Part shown: positions 12,701 through 22,854 of the stretch, piece by piece | Position numbering within the stretch: the stretch's first letter is position 1 | How the letters are laid out: every line of letters starts with the position of its first letter | Source of the DNA: Dromaius novaehollandiae | Lineage: Eukaryota > Chordata > Aves > Casuariiformes > Dromaiidae | Assembly (NCBI RefSeq): GCF_036370855.1 | Contig: NC_088103.1 | Coordinates: 38,948,404-39,012,403 of the forward strand | Length of the DNA stretch: 64,000 nucleotides | Direction of reading: 5' to 3' | Notes under the pieces: model-generated | What the model was told of the DNA's origin: nothing | Database searches by the model: none | The model's input: only the letters and a program-made list of their open reading frames with translations | Position numbers and translations under genes: made by a program

Positions 12701-14360
12701 TGTAGTGGGATGGAATGGTGGAAGTGCATAGTAAACCATCAGGACACTCTATGAAAAGTTAAGCAGAGAGCACTGTTAATATCTTTGTAAAGATAGACGT
12801 AAATATTAAAATAAAAACTATATATGACATTTCATTTAAAAGCTTTTTCTTATACATGAAGTCATAGGAGGATACAAGGCACAACTACAAAATAATGTGC
12901 AATCAGCTAAGGGCTCCTGCCTTAAGCTGGCTAGAAGTAAGACTGCTTCCAACCTAAAACTGAATAGCTGCTGGAAACACAACACTAAGCCTGAATTAAT
13001 ACGCCCATCTAACAAGAAGGGTGTCTTAGCTTGTTCCAGTGTGCTAGCGTACTTATACAGCTTCTAGTTTAGAAGTGTCTTGCGTGCAAGCAACGAGGTC
13101 AGAGCAGTGGCACTGCAAAAGACAATAAACATGTTTCAAAACAAACCAAATCTAGGTTCTGAATCAACTTGAAATTCCATCTCAAAGTTGTCTGGTGGGT
13201 TACAATAAAATAAAATAAAATAAAATAAACTTATGTGAAAAAAGTAATCAGGATTCAAATGCCAAGAACATCTTAAGGCTTTTTTGGTGATTGTTTGCTG
13301 GCCTAACTCTTGAATTTCACAGGCACGAACATAGGAATGTTCACATATAATTCCATACAAAATTTCTAAAATACACTGGACCAGGGGCTAACACTTCAAG
13401 TACATTAGCCTGACAGACTGATCTCAGCTTGCAACTGTCCGTAGATAACTGGACAAATCACACAGCAATGTGGGTATGCTATAACAGAATTCACATGTAA
13501 GGAGAAATAAATTCTCTGTGCAAAGTAGCAATCTCTTAGTTGAAGGAGGCTTTTTCTCAATACTGACTGAATAATAACAGGGGTCAAAGTTGATCACATC
13601 CATTTTTTTAAAATCATAAATATGCAATATGCTGAATGCCTTCTATTTCTTAAAGCCAGTGAAAGGGGAGTTTGAAGAACAACCAAGAATTTTTACCAAT
13701 GCTCCACAAAGTTCTGACATAACGTTGTTAGATTATTTTCATACCAGTTCCATGATCTTTAAAAAGAATCCAAATTCTGATATGAAAATAATGCTGATAA
13801 ATGATCAATAACAACATTCTAAAAATCATACCAACTATCACCTCAGATTTTGAACTAAACATGAAAAATAGAGTTTACACAACATTATGTCTCTTTAACA
13901 TCTTTTTTTAAAGACTTTTTCGTATGCTACTCATACCTTTTTCCACGGATCCTGGAGTATCCAAACATTCAGCAACATGCCACCGAGGTGTCTGGACTAA
14001 TAGTAAAGAGAAAGGCATCTGACAGCTTGGACAGTATCCATCATTAACTGGTTTTGCATTTGATGAGCTTTGCTCTGTCAGACTACTCACACTTTCCTGG
14101 GATTGCACAATAGTATCATCTTTACTTTGATCTAGATCCTGATCTGCTCTTGATCTCTGCTTGCTTTTCTTAATAGTATCAGGTTTTTCCACTGATTTTT
14201 TTTTATTTCCATTTCCCTTTCTTTTTGGTCTGCACTTGTCATTACTTATTTTCTGCACAGGTGTGGAGGTGCACTCTGAACTATTCTGATGCACCAACTT
14301 CTGTTTCCTAATGGATTTGTACTCCCAGATGTCCTCTTCCAATAAAGCATCTTCAGACAT
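3580..14360 (-). CDS. DCLRE1A: DCLRE1A (SNM1A) DNA crosslink repair 5' exonuclease, 3' end beyond left edge
   Basis: Nuclear metallo-beta-lactamase/beta-CASP 5'-3' exonuclease that helps unhook DNA interstrand crosslinks (family knowledge). Seven coding exons on the minus strand join in frame: 14360-13937, 12748-11171, 9206-9073, 7852-7734, 5989-5846, 4926-4781, 3734-3580, giving 900 codons. Visible parts in order: N-terminal EEDIWEYKS motif; basic stretch near residues 44-55; UBZ4-type zinc finger C110, C113, H128, C132; [13 protein letters not shown] block near 298; PIP box QMDIGVFF at 563-570; metallo-beta-lactamase HFHSDH at 691-696, H752 and D774 in HTGDFR; beta-CASP LDTTYC near 797 and [12 protein letters not shown] near 836. 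The remaining roughly 100 residues, including the C-terminal conserved histidine region, were searched for on the minus strand of 1-3579 and not seen. The gene shares a promoter with NHLRC2. Identity is very secure; completeness is not. Confidence 0.96.
3735..4780 (-). other. DCLRE1A: DCLRE1A intron 6
   Basis: AT-rich intron, GT/AG ends. Nothing recognised apart from a 14-base A run near 3850. Confidence 0.8.
4781..4926 (-). CDS. DCLRE1A: DCLRE1A coding exon 6 (beta-CASP)
   Basis: 146 nt. Acceptor tatgcctcag|ATACTGTAG at 4927; donor TTTTTAG|GTATGT at 4780. It encodes [14 protein letters not shown], then [16 protein letters not shown], both highly conserved in SNM1A beta-CASP domains. Exits in phase 1; the split codon gives A849. 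Confidence 0.95.
4927..5845 (-). other. DCLRE1A: DCLRE1A intron 5
   Basis: AT-rich intron, GT/AG ends. No feature recognised. Confidence 0.8.
5846..5989 (-). CDS. DCLRE1A: DCLRE1A coding exon 5
   Basis: 144 nt. Acceptor tttttaag|TTGTCCAGG at 5990 after a long T tract; donor GATACCAC|GTAAGT at 5845. It encodes [12 protein letters not shown], then [13 protein letters not shown] (motif 4 aspartate D774) and LYLDTT, where the beta-CASP region begins. Confidence 0.95.
5990..7733 (-). other. DCLRE1A: DCLRE1A intron 4
   Basis: Contains a MIR-like SINE near 7,025-7,128. The small plus-strand ORFs here (6403, 6739) show no recognisable protein. Confidence 0.8.
7025..7128 (+). mobile_element. Decayed MIR-like (CORE/tRNA-type) SINE fragment
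   Basis: The order 'ggcacaggactggaaga...ctactgaattctaattgcaacattaccac...ctgctgtaaacctgggcaaaaatctcac' parallels the tRNA-derived head of MIR (gagcaggactgg... gttctaatcccggctctgccac... tgtgaccttgggcaagtcac). Matched from memory only. The element is in the opposite sense to DCLRE1A. Confidence 0.5.
7734..7852 (-). CDS. DCLRE1A: DCLRE1A coding exon 4
   Basis: 119 nt. Acceptor gccgttacag|ATAACTGG at 7853; donor GCTAATCA|GTATGT at 7733. It encodes residues 713-751 ([10 protein letters not shown]... to KVLLLDAN) plus two bases of the codon for H752, completed by exon 5. H752 is the motif 3 metal-ligand histidine. Confidence 0.95.
7853..9072 (-). other. DCLRE1A: DCLRE1A intron 3
   Basis: About 60% of this intron is the CR1 element at 8140-8860. 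The remainder is AT-rich. Confidence 0.8.
8140..8860 (+). mobile_element. CR1 LINE, internally deleted, 3' end to the right
   Basis: The left part is CR1 endonuclease coding sequence: gaggtggaccaagccttc (EEVDxAF) and a frame reading [13 protein letters not shown] with HKQSRR, against the usual GDFNHPDICWKDN. The catalytic-region Phe is replaced by Cys. After about 8,400 the sequence jumps to the CR1 3' region: ctggagaagagagggctt, ttgaatataaggaaaaag, aagcactggaacaggttgc, gatcagactatatgacctct. The reverse transcriptase is missing, so this is either one element with a large internal deletion or two adjacent fragments. The terminal tandem octamer tail is not recognisable. It lies antisense to DCLRE1A. 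Confidence 0.85.
9073..9206 (-). CDS. DCLRE1A: DCLRE1A coding exon 3 (HxHxDH metal site)
   Basis: 134 nt. Acceptor cttttctgtag|GAACTGG at 9207; donor AATAAG|GTAAGA at 9072. It encodes [12 protein letters not shown], then [21 protein letters not shown] (residues 691-696) is metallo-beta-lactamase motif 2 and supplies metal ligands H691, H693, D695 and H696. It ends on a codon boundary after K712. Confidence 0.96.
9207..11170 (-). other. DCLRE1A: DCLRE1A intron 2
   Basis: AT-rich, with a 16-base A run at about 10,445 and a duplicated 'tatagttatag' near 9,700. No gene or classified repeat recognised. Confidence 0.75.
11171..12748 (-). CDS. DCLRE1A: DCLRE1A coding exon 2 (large, low-complexity middle, PIP box)
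   Basis: 1578 nt. Acceptor ttttcatag|AGTGTCC at 12749; donor ATACCAG|GTGAGAG at 11170. Phase 1 at entry: G from exon 1 plus AG gives Glu, then [12 protein letters not shown] and [11 protein letters not shown], both conserved in vertebrate SNM1A. The middle is Ser/Glu rich and poorly conserved, with an acidic run near residue 317. It then carries the PCNA-interacting motif [10 protein letters not shown] (residues 563-572) and ends in [11 protein letters not shown] just before the catalytic domain. Translation is open upstream of the GTG at 12572, so that codon is not a start. Confidence 0.95.
12749..13936 (-). other. DCLRE1A: DCLRE1A intron 1
   Basis: Holds an (AAAAT)n microsatellite at 13204-13229. 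A 60-codon plus-strand ORF at 13629 has no recognised relative. Confidence 0.8.
13204..13229. repeat. (AAAAT)n microsatellite
   Basis: Five near-perfect AATAA/AAAAT pentamers. Confidence 0.9.
13937..14360 (-). CDS. DCLRE1A: DCLRE1A coding exon 1 (start codon, UBZ4 finger)
   Basis: 424 nt from ATG at 14360 to a donor AAAAAG|GTATGAG (GT at 13936-13935); ends in phase 1. It encodes residues 1-141 with EEDIWEYKS near the N-terminus, a basic segment, and the ubiquitin-binding zinc finger CPSCQMPF...RWHVAECL. This ATG is chosen because the protein aligns from it with vertebrate SNM1A. Its context is GCCATGT, with G at -3. Upstream ATGs at 14368 and 14404 are out of frame. Confidence 0.95.
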
Positions 14361-14542
14361 GGCAACATATGAAATATTTCCCTTGCTCTTAGGCAGAAGT
14401 CCATTAGTCTAGTTTTCCTTCTGTTAATATGTTTCGTCTCTCCCCCTCTCTTCACTAGCTGAAGAAAAGCACCTGAACTCCATTTTAAAAAAGCAAGATT
14501 GGGCCTCAAATTGAACAGCAATCCCTGATGAGATAGAAGCAT
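14246..14542 (-). promoter_or_regulatory. Overlapping upstream ORF in DCLRE1A leader
   Basis: A 98-codon frame opens at ATG 14542, with further in-frame ATGs at 14404 and 14368. It runs out of frame through the DCLRE1A start and stops at 14246, 115 nt inside exon 1. If the transcript starts upstream of 14368, a scanning ribosome meets at least one ATG before the main one. The human SNM1A leader is reported to contain upstream AUGs and to be translated by internal initiation, so control at translation is plausible. Whether 14542 is in the mRNA is unknown; ttttcttcag at about 14459 could be a leader splice acceptor. Confidence 0.45.
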
Positions 14543-14689
14543 GGTGGCTTCTACCCTAAAACTAATTTAGAGATTGTCTGTCTGGATATCTGTAAACACA
14601 GCTGTTAAACAAAACCCGAGGCTGTAAGGTGCAGAAATACTTGCAGACAGAGCCATTTCCTTCGGTTATTCCTCTCACAAGCACCTAAC
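14361..14689 (-). other. DCLRE1A: DCLRE1A 5' leader region
   Basis: Not CpG-rich. It contains upstream ATGs on the minus strand at 14368, 14404 and 14542 and a possible leader acceptor (ttttcttcag) at about 14459. The transcription start is not determinable. Confidence 0.5.
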
Positions 14690-15367
14690 CCGGCCTCGGA
14701 AGGTGAGCCCAGCCACCCCCGCGCCAGATTGCCACCTCGCCGGCCGAAGCGGGGAGGATTTCAAAGAAAACGACGCCGATGTCCGCTCCAGAGCCGCTGC
14801 AGGAGGCGCGAGGCGCCACACGCCGCAGGCCGAGGCGGCCGCTGCCTCCCGCCGCCGCTCGCTGCCGCCGGGCACCGCGGGTCGCGGCCGCCGCCTCCCG
14901 CCGCATTCGTCGCCGCAGCTTCGTCACTACGGCCGCCGCTCCGCTTTCCGGATCTCCCGTAGCTTCCGAAAGAAAAAAGAAAAACTCCGTTTATTTATTG
15001 GTGCGGTGCTTGGACCGTGTCCCCAGCCCCCCGATTTTCAGGTTTATTCCATTTAAAAATAAATAAGAAACTGGGCGGGAAAAAGGGCTGTGCTGAATCT
15101 GCTGAGCTGAAACCACCACTAAGGATTCTCTTGGCGAATATGCTACCGAGAACATCGGAGCTGGTTAAAAACACGAATTTATCACAAGCAGTCTCCCGTT
15201 AAAACACACGATTTATTTCGTGTTTGTGCTTAGGGGATTTTTTTTTAATCGCTCCTTCGGTTTCGCGGTGTTGCCGGAGCGGGAGCTGTCGAATATGGGA
15301 CGGGGAAAAGGCAGGGCGGTAAGGAGCCGCCCTCCCCCTGCGCGCCCGGGCGGGCCCAGGCGGCGCC
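14690..15367. promoter_or_regulatory. Bidirectional CpG-island promoter between DCLRE1A and NHLRC2
   Basis: The two start codons are 1007 bp apart and diverge. A CpG-dense segment begins near 14,690 and continues to about 15,710 in NHLRC2 intron 1, in contrast to AT-rich flanks. No TATA box is placed convincingly. Visible sites: ATTGG (reverse CCAAT) at 14997-15001; ETS-like TTTCCGGA at 14945-14952 and CTTCCG at 14963; GCGGGAAA at 15076-15083 and TTTCGCGG at 15261-15268, both E2F-like. Head-to-head order of these two genes is conserved in vertebrates as I recall it. Confidence 0.8.
15076..15083. promoter_or_regulatory. E2F-type site
   Basis: GCGGGAAA, inside GGGCGGGAAAAA, is the reverse complement of the E2F consensus TTTCCCGC. 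It sits mid-promoter, 292 bp from the NHLRC2 ATG and 716 bp from the DCLRE1A ATG. S-phase control would suit a replication-linked repair gene; that is inference. Confidence 0.45.
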
Positions 15368-15539
15368 ATGGCGGCGGCGGGGGCGCGGGCGCTGGCGGCG
15401 CTGCTGCCCGCCCAGACGCAGCTGGAGTACGCCCTGCTGGACGCCGACGCCCCCCAGGAGAAGGAGAACTTGGTCTACCAGTACCTGAAGAAGATGGACA
15501 GCCGGGAGCGGGACCTGGCGGTGCCCGAGCTCGGCAGAG
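15368..15539 (+). CDS. NHLRC2: NHLRC2 coding exon 1
   Basis: 172 nt, inside the CpG island. ATG with A/G at -3 and G at +4. It encodes 57 residues including [15 protein letters not shown] and [11 protein letters not shown], conserved in vertebrates. Donor GGCAGAG|GTGGGT at 15540, phase 1. Confidence 0.95.
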
Positions 15540-18500
15540 GTGGGTGGCGGGGCCCGAGCGGGACGGGCCCCCTCGGGGAGCGGAGCGGAGCGGAGCTCGG
15601 CCCCGCGGGCGGCGGCGGCAGCTGGGCCCCCGCCAGGTCTCGGGACCGAGCCCTGGCTCCTGCCCCCCGGGGTGCGGCGTCTTCCTTGAAGCCCCGCTGC
15701 CGAGGGGGAGGCCCGGGTAATTTAAGGCCTCGTTAACTGCCTTCTTTGAAAAAGAAAAATATTTGTCCTCGTTGCAAGAAATGTGCGTCCTGAAAGTACC
15801 AGCAGGAAAAGACAAGTGCAAAGAATCCCTTTATAAGCACTCTGCTAGTGTTTGTAAAAATATGTTGTTTAAAATTTCTGTCCTAAACTTCTGATATGTG
15901 GCTTCAGTGTGTTACCATTTTTAATAAAACATTTCTCTTCTCTGCAGTGTATTGATATCTGCCCTCAGCCAGTCAGTGGTCTCACCTTACCTGCTCTCTC
16001 AGCTTTCTCTTGAGCTCGCTTGGTTTCACTGCAGCCCTGTAAGATGTTTCCCAGCTCTCTCCCCATGACTTACCTATGTTTGTCAATTTTCATGGTTCTG
16101 ATAATATAAACTATGCTGGAAGTGTAGTCCTCGTTTAGTGGTGTGCCCATTTCCATTTCACATGTTTCACGCATTTTTATATCTCTTTTTACATTCACTG
16201 TGACTCAAAAGTTAAGTCTCGTAAGATCGTGTAAGTCCTCCTCGGAGTCCTGGTCACCTAGTTGAGACACTCTGGAACCATGAGAGCTCACAAAAGGGGT
16301 TTACAAGACAAAGACCTAAAAAGATAAACTTTGTGTTTAAAATCACGTACATATCACGGGACTGAATTCTGACTTTACCAGTGAAGTAAAGTGAATGCTC
16401 TTTTTCTCTGGATTTGGATTCCCGAATTGAACTTTCACCTTTGTCATTAGTGTCTTTTCACCTTCTGTATTCTTTCACTGCTTATCTTCTTTTCTGAAAA
16501 GCAGCTCAAATAAATAGTCAACATTTTTAATTTACAGTATGTTTTGATGAAAGATACTTTAGTGAAAAAGGGAGCAATACCATAAAATAAATAACATACT
16601 GTTTTAAAAACAAAATGTTTATTAAGTTTTTGCATGATTTCCTCAGTATACGGGCAAGGGTTTTCTAAGTTTTATTATTGTCACCAAAACAATGACTGTG
16701 CAAGTTTATGTGTATATAGGTAATGAACAACCCTCCTCTTTGTGAAGCAGAAAACCATCCTTCTGCTGACTTGAGTAGCAGTAACTTGTTCTGGGAATGT
16801 GGGAAGTAAAAACTTAGTTTGTTGAAACTGTCAGGGTGGGATTTTTGAATATTTTTAGGTTACCAAAGCACACTTGTACATTTTTTAAAAAGTAGCCCTT
16901 CAGAAATTTAATTTGGCTATGATATATCACATCTGCATTTTTTCCATTATTTTAAGAAATGTTGAGTGATAATACAGGCCAGACATATTCTAGGATTTTT
17001 ATTTCGTACCTTGATACCAGTTTCTTATGGGATCAGAGGAGTATCAGTTACCTCTTCGCGTGTACGTACATAAAATGAGAAAACACTGCCTTAATGTCTT
17101 GTATCAGGTGGTTCAAAATAAATGAGCAGAAATAGTACCAGGTGTATCTGAAAGGGTTTTATTTCTCCAAAACAACATATAACATGAATTTATACCTGTT
17201 ATTTCAAACTGTTCAAACTCAAGATCAAAACTATAAATACAGAAATATTTCAGTAGTCTCTGGTATTAGTTCTTTACCAAAATGTAAAATCTCCAAGAGT
17301 TTAGCAGGTTTTTATCTGCTTACTAGCATGTATTTGTTGAATTTAAAATAAATAAGCATTACCCATATGACTTTCTTAGGGGTTGGATAATGTAGATCAT
17401 GCTTTACGATGATATATGAAAATTGTTCTGGGGCTTTCGTGTGCTTTCCATTAAAAGGTGCCTGTTTAAATGTATAATCTGCACTTTCAGTATTACATTA
17501 GATCTTGTTAGTTTAATAATTTTGCTTAATACTACTTAATAATTAGTACATTTTATTTGCTAATTATGAAAAATTGTGGCGCATAAGGGTGAGTTTGATA
17601 AATGTATGATTTTTTGTTTGCCTTCCTACCTGGACAGAAAGTGATGTTGAACATTTTTTAAGTTAACTATACTAGAAATGTCTGTTCTCATGGAAGTTAG
17701 GTATAAAGGTGTTCCTTTCCCTACCCCTCCCCCCTAATTTGGATACCTCTGTTCTCTGAATTCCAGATTTACAGTGGCTAAACACTGAAGGTCCCATTTC
17801 TCTTCACAAAGACCTTTGTGGAAAAGTGGTGGTGCTGGATTTCTTTACTTACTGCTGCATCAATTGTTTGCACTTGCTGCCTGATCTCCATGCCTTAGAG
17901 CACCAGTACTCTGATAAAGGTAAAAGTGCTTTGGCTTGCTTAAAATAGAATTTCCTGGCAGTGTTGCAGGTGGAGTAGCTGAGTCATTTTGTTGTTCATT
18001 ACTAAAAGCTGGCAACATTTCAGGAGGGCCTTAAAGTGTCCTATAATCTTTTATGTAACCTGGTAAAAGTGACTGTTTGTACCCCCATCACATTTTAAAA
18101 TGGGGTTAAATATGGTAGCTATTGTGTCTGTATAATTAAAGAAATAGAATATTTCTTACTTAAAGCTTCTTACTTAAAGCTCAACTGTGATCTTAAAAAT
18201 AGAGCTATTTGAAAAATGCTACTCAACAATGTAAGATAGGGGCTCAAAATCAGTATATGTATCTAACCCTCTGCATTTGACTTGGGAACCAGCTCTGAGC
18301 AGGACATAGTGTACAGGTGGTAGAACGGATGTAGATAAGATTACTTCCCCTGCCCTGTTCTAACTGAAATAACAAAATACGTAAACTTGATTTAGGATTG
18401 TTTTGGTATTCCCTGCAGCATCACCTTATTTTCCATTAGTAGTCCTCTTTGCTCTGGAGAGAAATTTAAGCGAATTAAATTGAGGTCTGTGAAAAAATCT

Positions 18501-21500
18501 CCATCTCTCTCTGACTGAATAAACCTGCAGGACAATTACTATTTGAAATATAGTCTCTTGTTGTCATGAAGACTAGGCAGAGGTAAGGTTTATTCTTACA
18601 CAACATTGCAGCAGCCACTAACTTACCAAGGATATCTTAATAGGCTGAACAGTGGGATGTGAAATAATATCTACTGCAGTCCTCAAAAATTTATATTAAA
18701 TACTATAATAAAATAACATTACTTTATAATGCTTAATACGGTTCTGATTCTCCATTAACCTTTCTGATTGGTTTTCATTTTGCTGACATTTATTTTCATG
18801 TATTACCTGCTTTCACTGGAAAAAGAAATTACAATTTTTCTGTAAGAAATTCCACTGTGTATTGTGGGCTTACATAATGCTTTACAAAACACTTAACTAG
18901 ACTGATTTTTCTGCCCTGAAAAGCTTAGCTGTTTGCTTCAGATTAATTTGAGATCTGCTATGACGGTTTCAGATATAAGGAACATTATCTAATGAAAAAA
19001 ACTGTCTAACATTTTTGTGGGGAGGGAAGCTCTTTTAAGTGGGGAGGTAGTTAACGAGTTATAAATGGGCTGCTCTGAATAACAGGTACGCTGGGAAGAA
19101 GGTCTAAATTGAGATTTCAGAAGATTACACTGATTATATAATGAATAATATTTTAAATGATAAACATTCTGTACTATAGTGTTATTGAATTCTGTAATAC
19201 CGTTATATCTCTCATATCTTCAATCTGTTTTTTTTAAGACCAAATTGTTAAAATGATTGGTAACAAAAGCTTTGTTGTTAACAACCTCTCCCCACAAACT
19301 TGCTCTTTAAAATACCTGAGCATCTCTATTTTGGTGTAGAAAAAGCTACAGCACTCTGAACTGAATTTGTAGTCCAGTTGGAGACATGTTTTTGTTATCG
19401 TTTGAATTATTTTAAGCTTCCTGTTATAGGAATTATTGAGGAAAATACTGTGCTGGTAGATGAGACGTCTTTTTTTGTATTTGAGCTATCCTACTGTTCC
19501 CTGGAGGAACTGGAGATAGAAAAAAAATATTTGGGATGAAAGGGGAAAACTAAGGTGGGGATAGAAGGAAATGAGAGCAGGTGTGTGGGATGTTAATCTT
19601 AAATTTAATGTGGTAGGTAAAAGAGGCTAGCAGCTGGATTCAGGAAGAGATTAATATGTTTGTATGGTTCAAACAAAAAAGGAAAATATGATTTTTTTTA
19701 ACTGTAGCTTTCCCGTTTGGTTCTTTTCTGTTGTTTTCATGTGTAGATTGTGAGTGAGCCTTTGGATTATTAAATTGTTAACTGCATGAATTCTAGCATT
19801 ATAGTAGTATAAAGCTATAAATGGATATATACATGTATACAGGTCAAGGCAATAAAGGCTGAGTTTTTTTAAGCTTTAGACAAAGACTTCAGTAGAGGGT
19901 TTTATGTCAGTGTGCATCTTCTTCACCGAAGGAGGAAATTACTTATCAGTCACCAGGGAAAAGAGGTGAGGAGAGCTGGCCTGAGAAAGCTAAGAAAAAT
20001 AAAAGTCAGAAGAATAAGATTAAGGAAGAAAGGATCTCTGACATATCAAAAAAAAATCAAGATTATTAATGCAAGTGTCTTGGTGTTCAGTGCCGTATGC
20101 TGGAGTTTCAGCCTGTTTTAGTGAAGGGAGGTCCCTTCTCCCTTGGGGTGGGGCAGCTTCACTTTCAGTTGGATGAGTTCTCCAATGTGTATTACCTTGT
20201 GATTGCACAAATGCTAATTTTGATGCAATCATATAGCAAAATCACTCATTTTGAGAGCAGCATGTCAGGTTAAATAGATGGTGAAACTGCAGCTTTACCA
20301 AACTTCAGGTGTGTAAATATAGGATATATTTGTACATTCCACCAATATATTTACAGTGCAATGAAAGTGATAGAGGGTGCTGACCTAGCAGACAATATTA
20401 TTCGGAATGAAAACAATCATCTTATTTTGCTAAAGTATCTATCTCAAAGTGCATTTAGATCTTTAATCTGTTGTTGGAATATGTGAAGGAATGTTTCCTG
20501 TATCTTTCTGCTTAACTGAGGACACGTTTCAATATAGATATAGTTCATAGCAGTCTTTCTTTGACTGTACACTCGGTACATAAACTTTTGATATTCTGAT
20601 AATGTTTTTATTGTTCACATGGAGTAAGTACCCTCTTACACAGGAGTATGTTGGAACGTCAGCAATGTGATAATCAGACATGAGATTTGCAAACACAAGC
20701 AGCTGTTGTTTTAGGATGATCGTAACTATCAAATACATCTTTGCGCATATGCACACATTTTTATTGTCTGGAATTTCAACAAATTTTTCTCAAAGACTAC
20801 TTTCCGTAGAATTAAATGGCTGCTTAGCATCTTTATCTGATATGCTCTTGCTGCTATCTTCAGTGGTGCTATTTCTGTTTTCATAATGGCATTCAGAAAG
20901 TTATTTTAAACCCCAGTGCATATTCAGTTCATGTTATCAGCAGTCCAGAAATTACTTCTATAAGAGGGTGTACTTTTTATATATTCAGAAATAGCTTGGC
21001 AGAAGTCCAGCATTATGCTCTGGTATAATCCTACAAATAAAGTGTTTTAGATGGTGTGCGTACTCATATAGACTAAAGCAACATTTGTGAGTTCCCACAA
21101 GAGTTTTCCTCATGAGATGGTATTTTATCCTATTTGTGCTGTATAGGTGTCGAGAATAGAGTCCTTCTAGCTTTGTTGACGCTTTGGAAGGACAAGTGTA
21201 AGCACTGCTGCTGACACTATTACAGTGGAAATGTTTGACGTGCTTCTGGAGTTCAACAGTTTATGATATTATGACTTCAACTACCTGATACTGCAACATG
21301 CTGTGCCTGTGGGATTAACAAAGACTGCATCAGTTATAATGATTTTGTAATCCGTGAACTTGTTTTATTCAACTAAGTTTCATTGTTCTCCTGCTGTGCA
21401 GCTCTTTATCCTTTCCTGTTCCTATATTGAAATATTGCCATTCCTGCAGATGTTAGACTTCTCCACTGATACTGTGTTATGGTTGAGGGAGGAGAAGGGG

Positions 21501-22821
21501 TAGAAGAGAAAAATAGTTTTCCCTTTCCCTGTAAGCAAAGAAAAAGCCAACCTGAGATTGAATTATTTTTTTAGAAGGAAGGTAACTCTTCCAAGCTCAA
21601 AAAATACAACTATTTAAGACCTGAAATAACTGCCTTTCTTACATTTCTGCCGCAAAACCACCAAAGTAGATTACTTAAAATAGAAATAAAATATGGATTT
21701 TGCTGCCAAAACAATAAAGACTCTGGCAATCTTCCATTATTATAGAGATAATTCATCAAATGCTAGCAATACAGTGTGCATTACAGCAGAAAATTTCTTT
21801 CCTTGAATAGATGTCAGACAACCATATTGTATCTTGGAGCACTGAGTCCCTTTTTGGAACAACAGAGTGTTTATGCTTTGGTTTTGTATCGTATAATACA
21901 GTGAAAAAGGGAACAGCTACATTTTTCTGTCAGCTTTTTTGTGTCATCTTAATTGTATGTGGTGCTATGGAGTTAGTTGATAATCTGTAACTATAGGTTT
22001 AAGCTTCGAAACTTCTAAAAGTACAGTGAAGGCACTAGAAACAGCAGTACAGTTGTTCGTGGTGGGAATGCTTTCAGACGTGGAGCTGGATCTTTACATT
22101 GCAAAATAGAGAAATTGAATGTATGTTCCCGTAATACCAGCAGTTTGGAACAGCAAAGAAGAAAACATGCTGTTAGGTTTAGAAAGAAAACTGTTGGGAT
22201 GGCAGCTTAGATAGCAAAGCTGTAAGGAGATGTAAGGATTTAGTAATAACTGAATCGTAGAGATTTTTTAAGTGTGAGGAGAAGAACCTTTAACTATATT
22301 GGGTTGTGTCTTTTTACACACAAAGTTTATTTAAAAAAAAAGGTCTGCAGAGCAGCAGGAAAGGAAGGTATTTGCAGCTGTGCTTTTAGGTAGACTGAAG
22401 AACAGCCTGAAGAAAAAGAGACTGCAGTCTTAAATTCAAACCAATTCAACTTAGATTACTGTTTTGGCAGCAGAGCCTTGAGGAATTTGAAATACTGTAG
22501 AAAAAAACAATGGCAGGATTTAGCAAAGGTCCAAATATAATCAGGAGCTACAGGTAAGGGAGTCAAAGATTTCTTAATGAGAATGGGTTTGTATAACAGA
22601 AAGCATTCTTTATGTGCTAGGAAAATCAAGGATCACGAATTAGAGAAGAAAACACTCCATTTTAGACTAAATTAGTCAAAGTCAGTGTTGGCATAATATG
22701 GCATTGCTGACTGATTTTTAACTATTTGCTGAAAGAGTGAATGGAAATGATTTTGCCTGGTTAAATCTAAGAGCCTGCCTGATCAAAAGCAGGTGGGACT
22801 ATAGAATTGAGAAGTGTATTT

Positions 22822-22854
<33 letters not shown>

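Noticed and set aside
19911..20070. Lys/Glu-rich open segment in NHLRC2 intron 2, preceded by a CAG and containing GTGAGG
   Set aside because: A-rich composition explains the lysines, no relative is recognised, and exons 2 and 3 of NHLRC2 join correctly without it.
22826..22852. Poly(A) tail of a processed pseudogene
   Set aside because: No poly(A) signal or coding remnant upstream and no flanking direct repeat seen.
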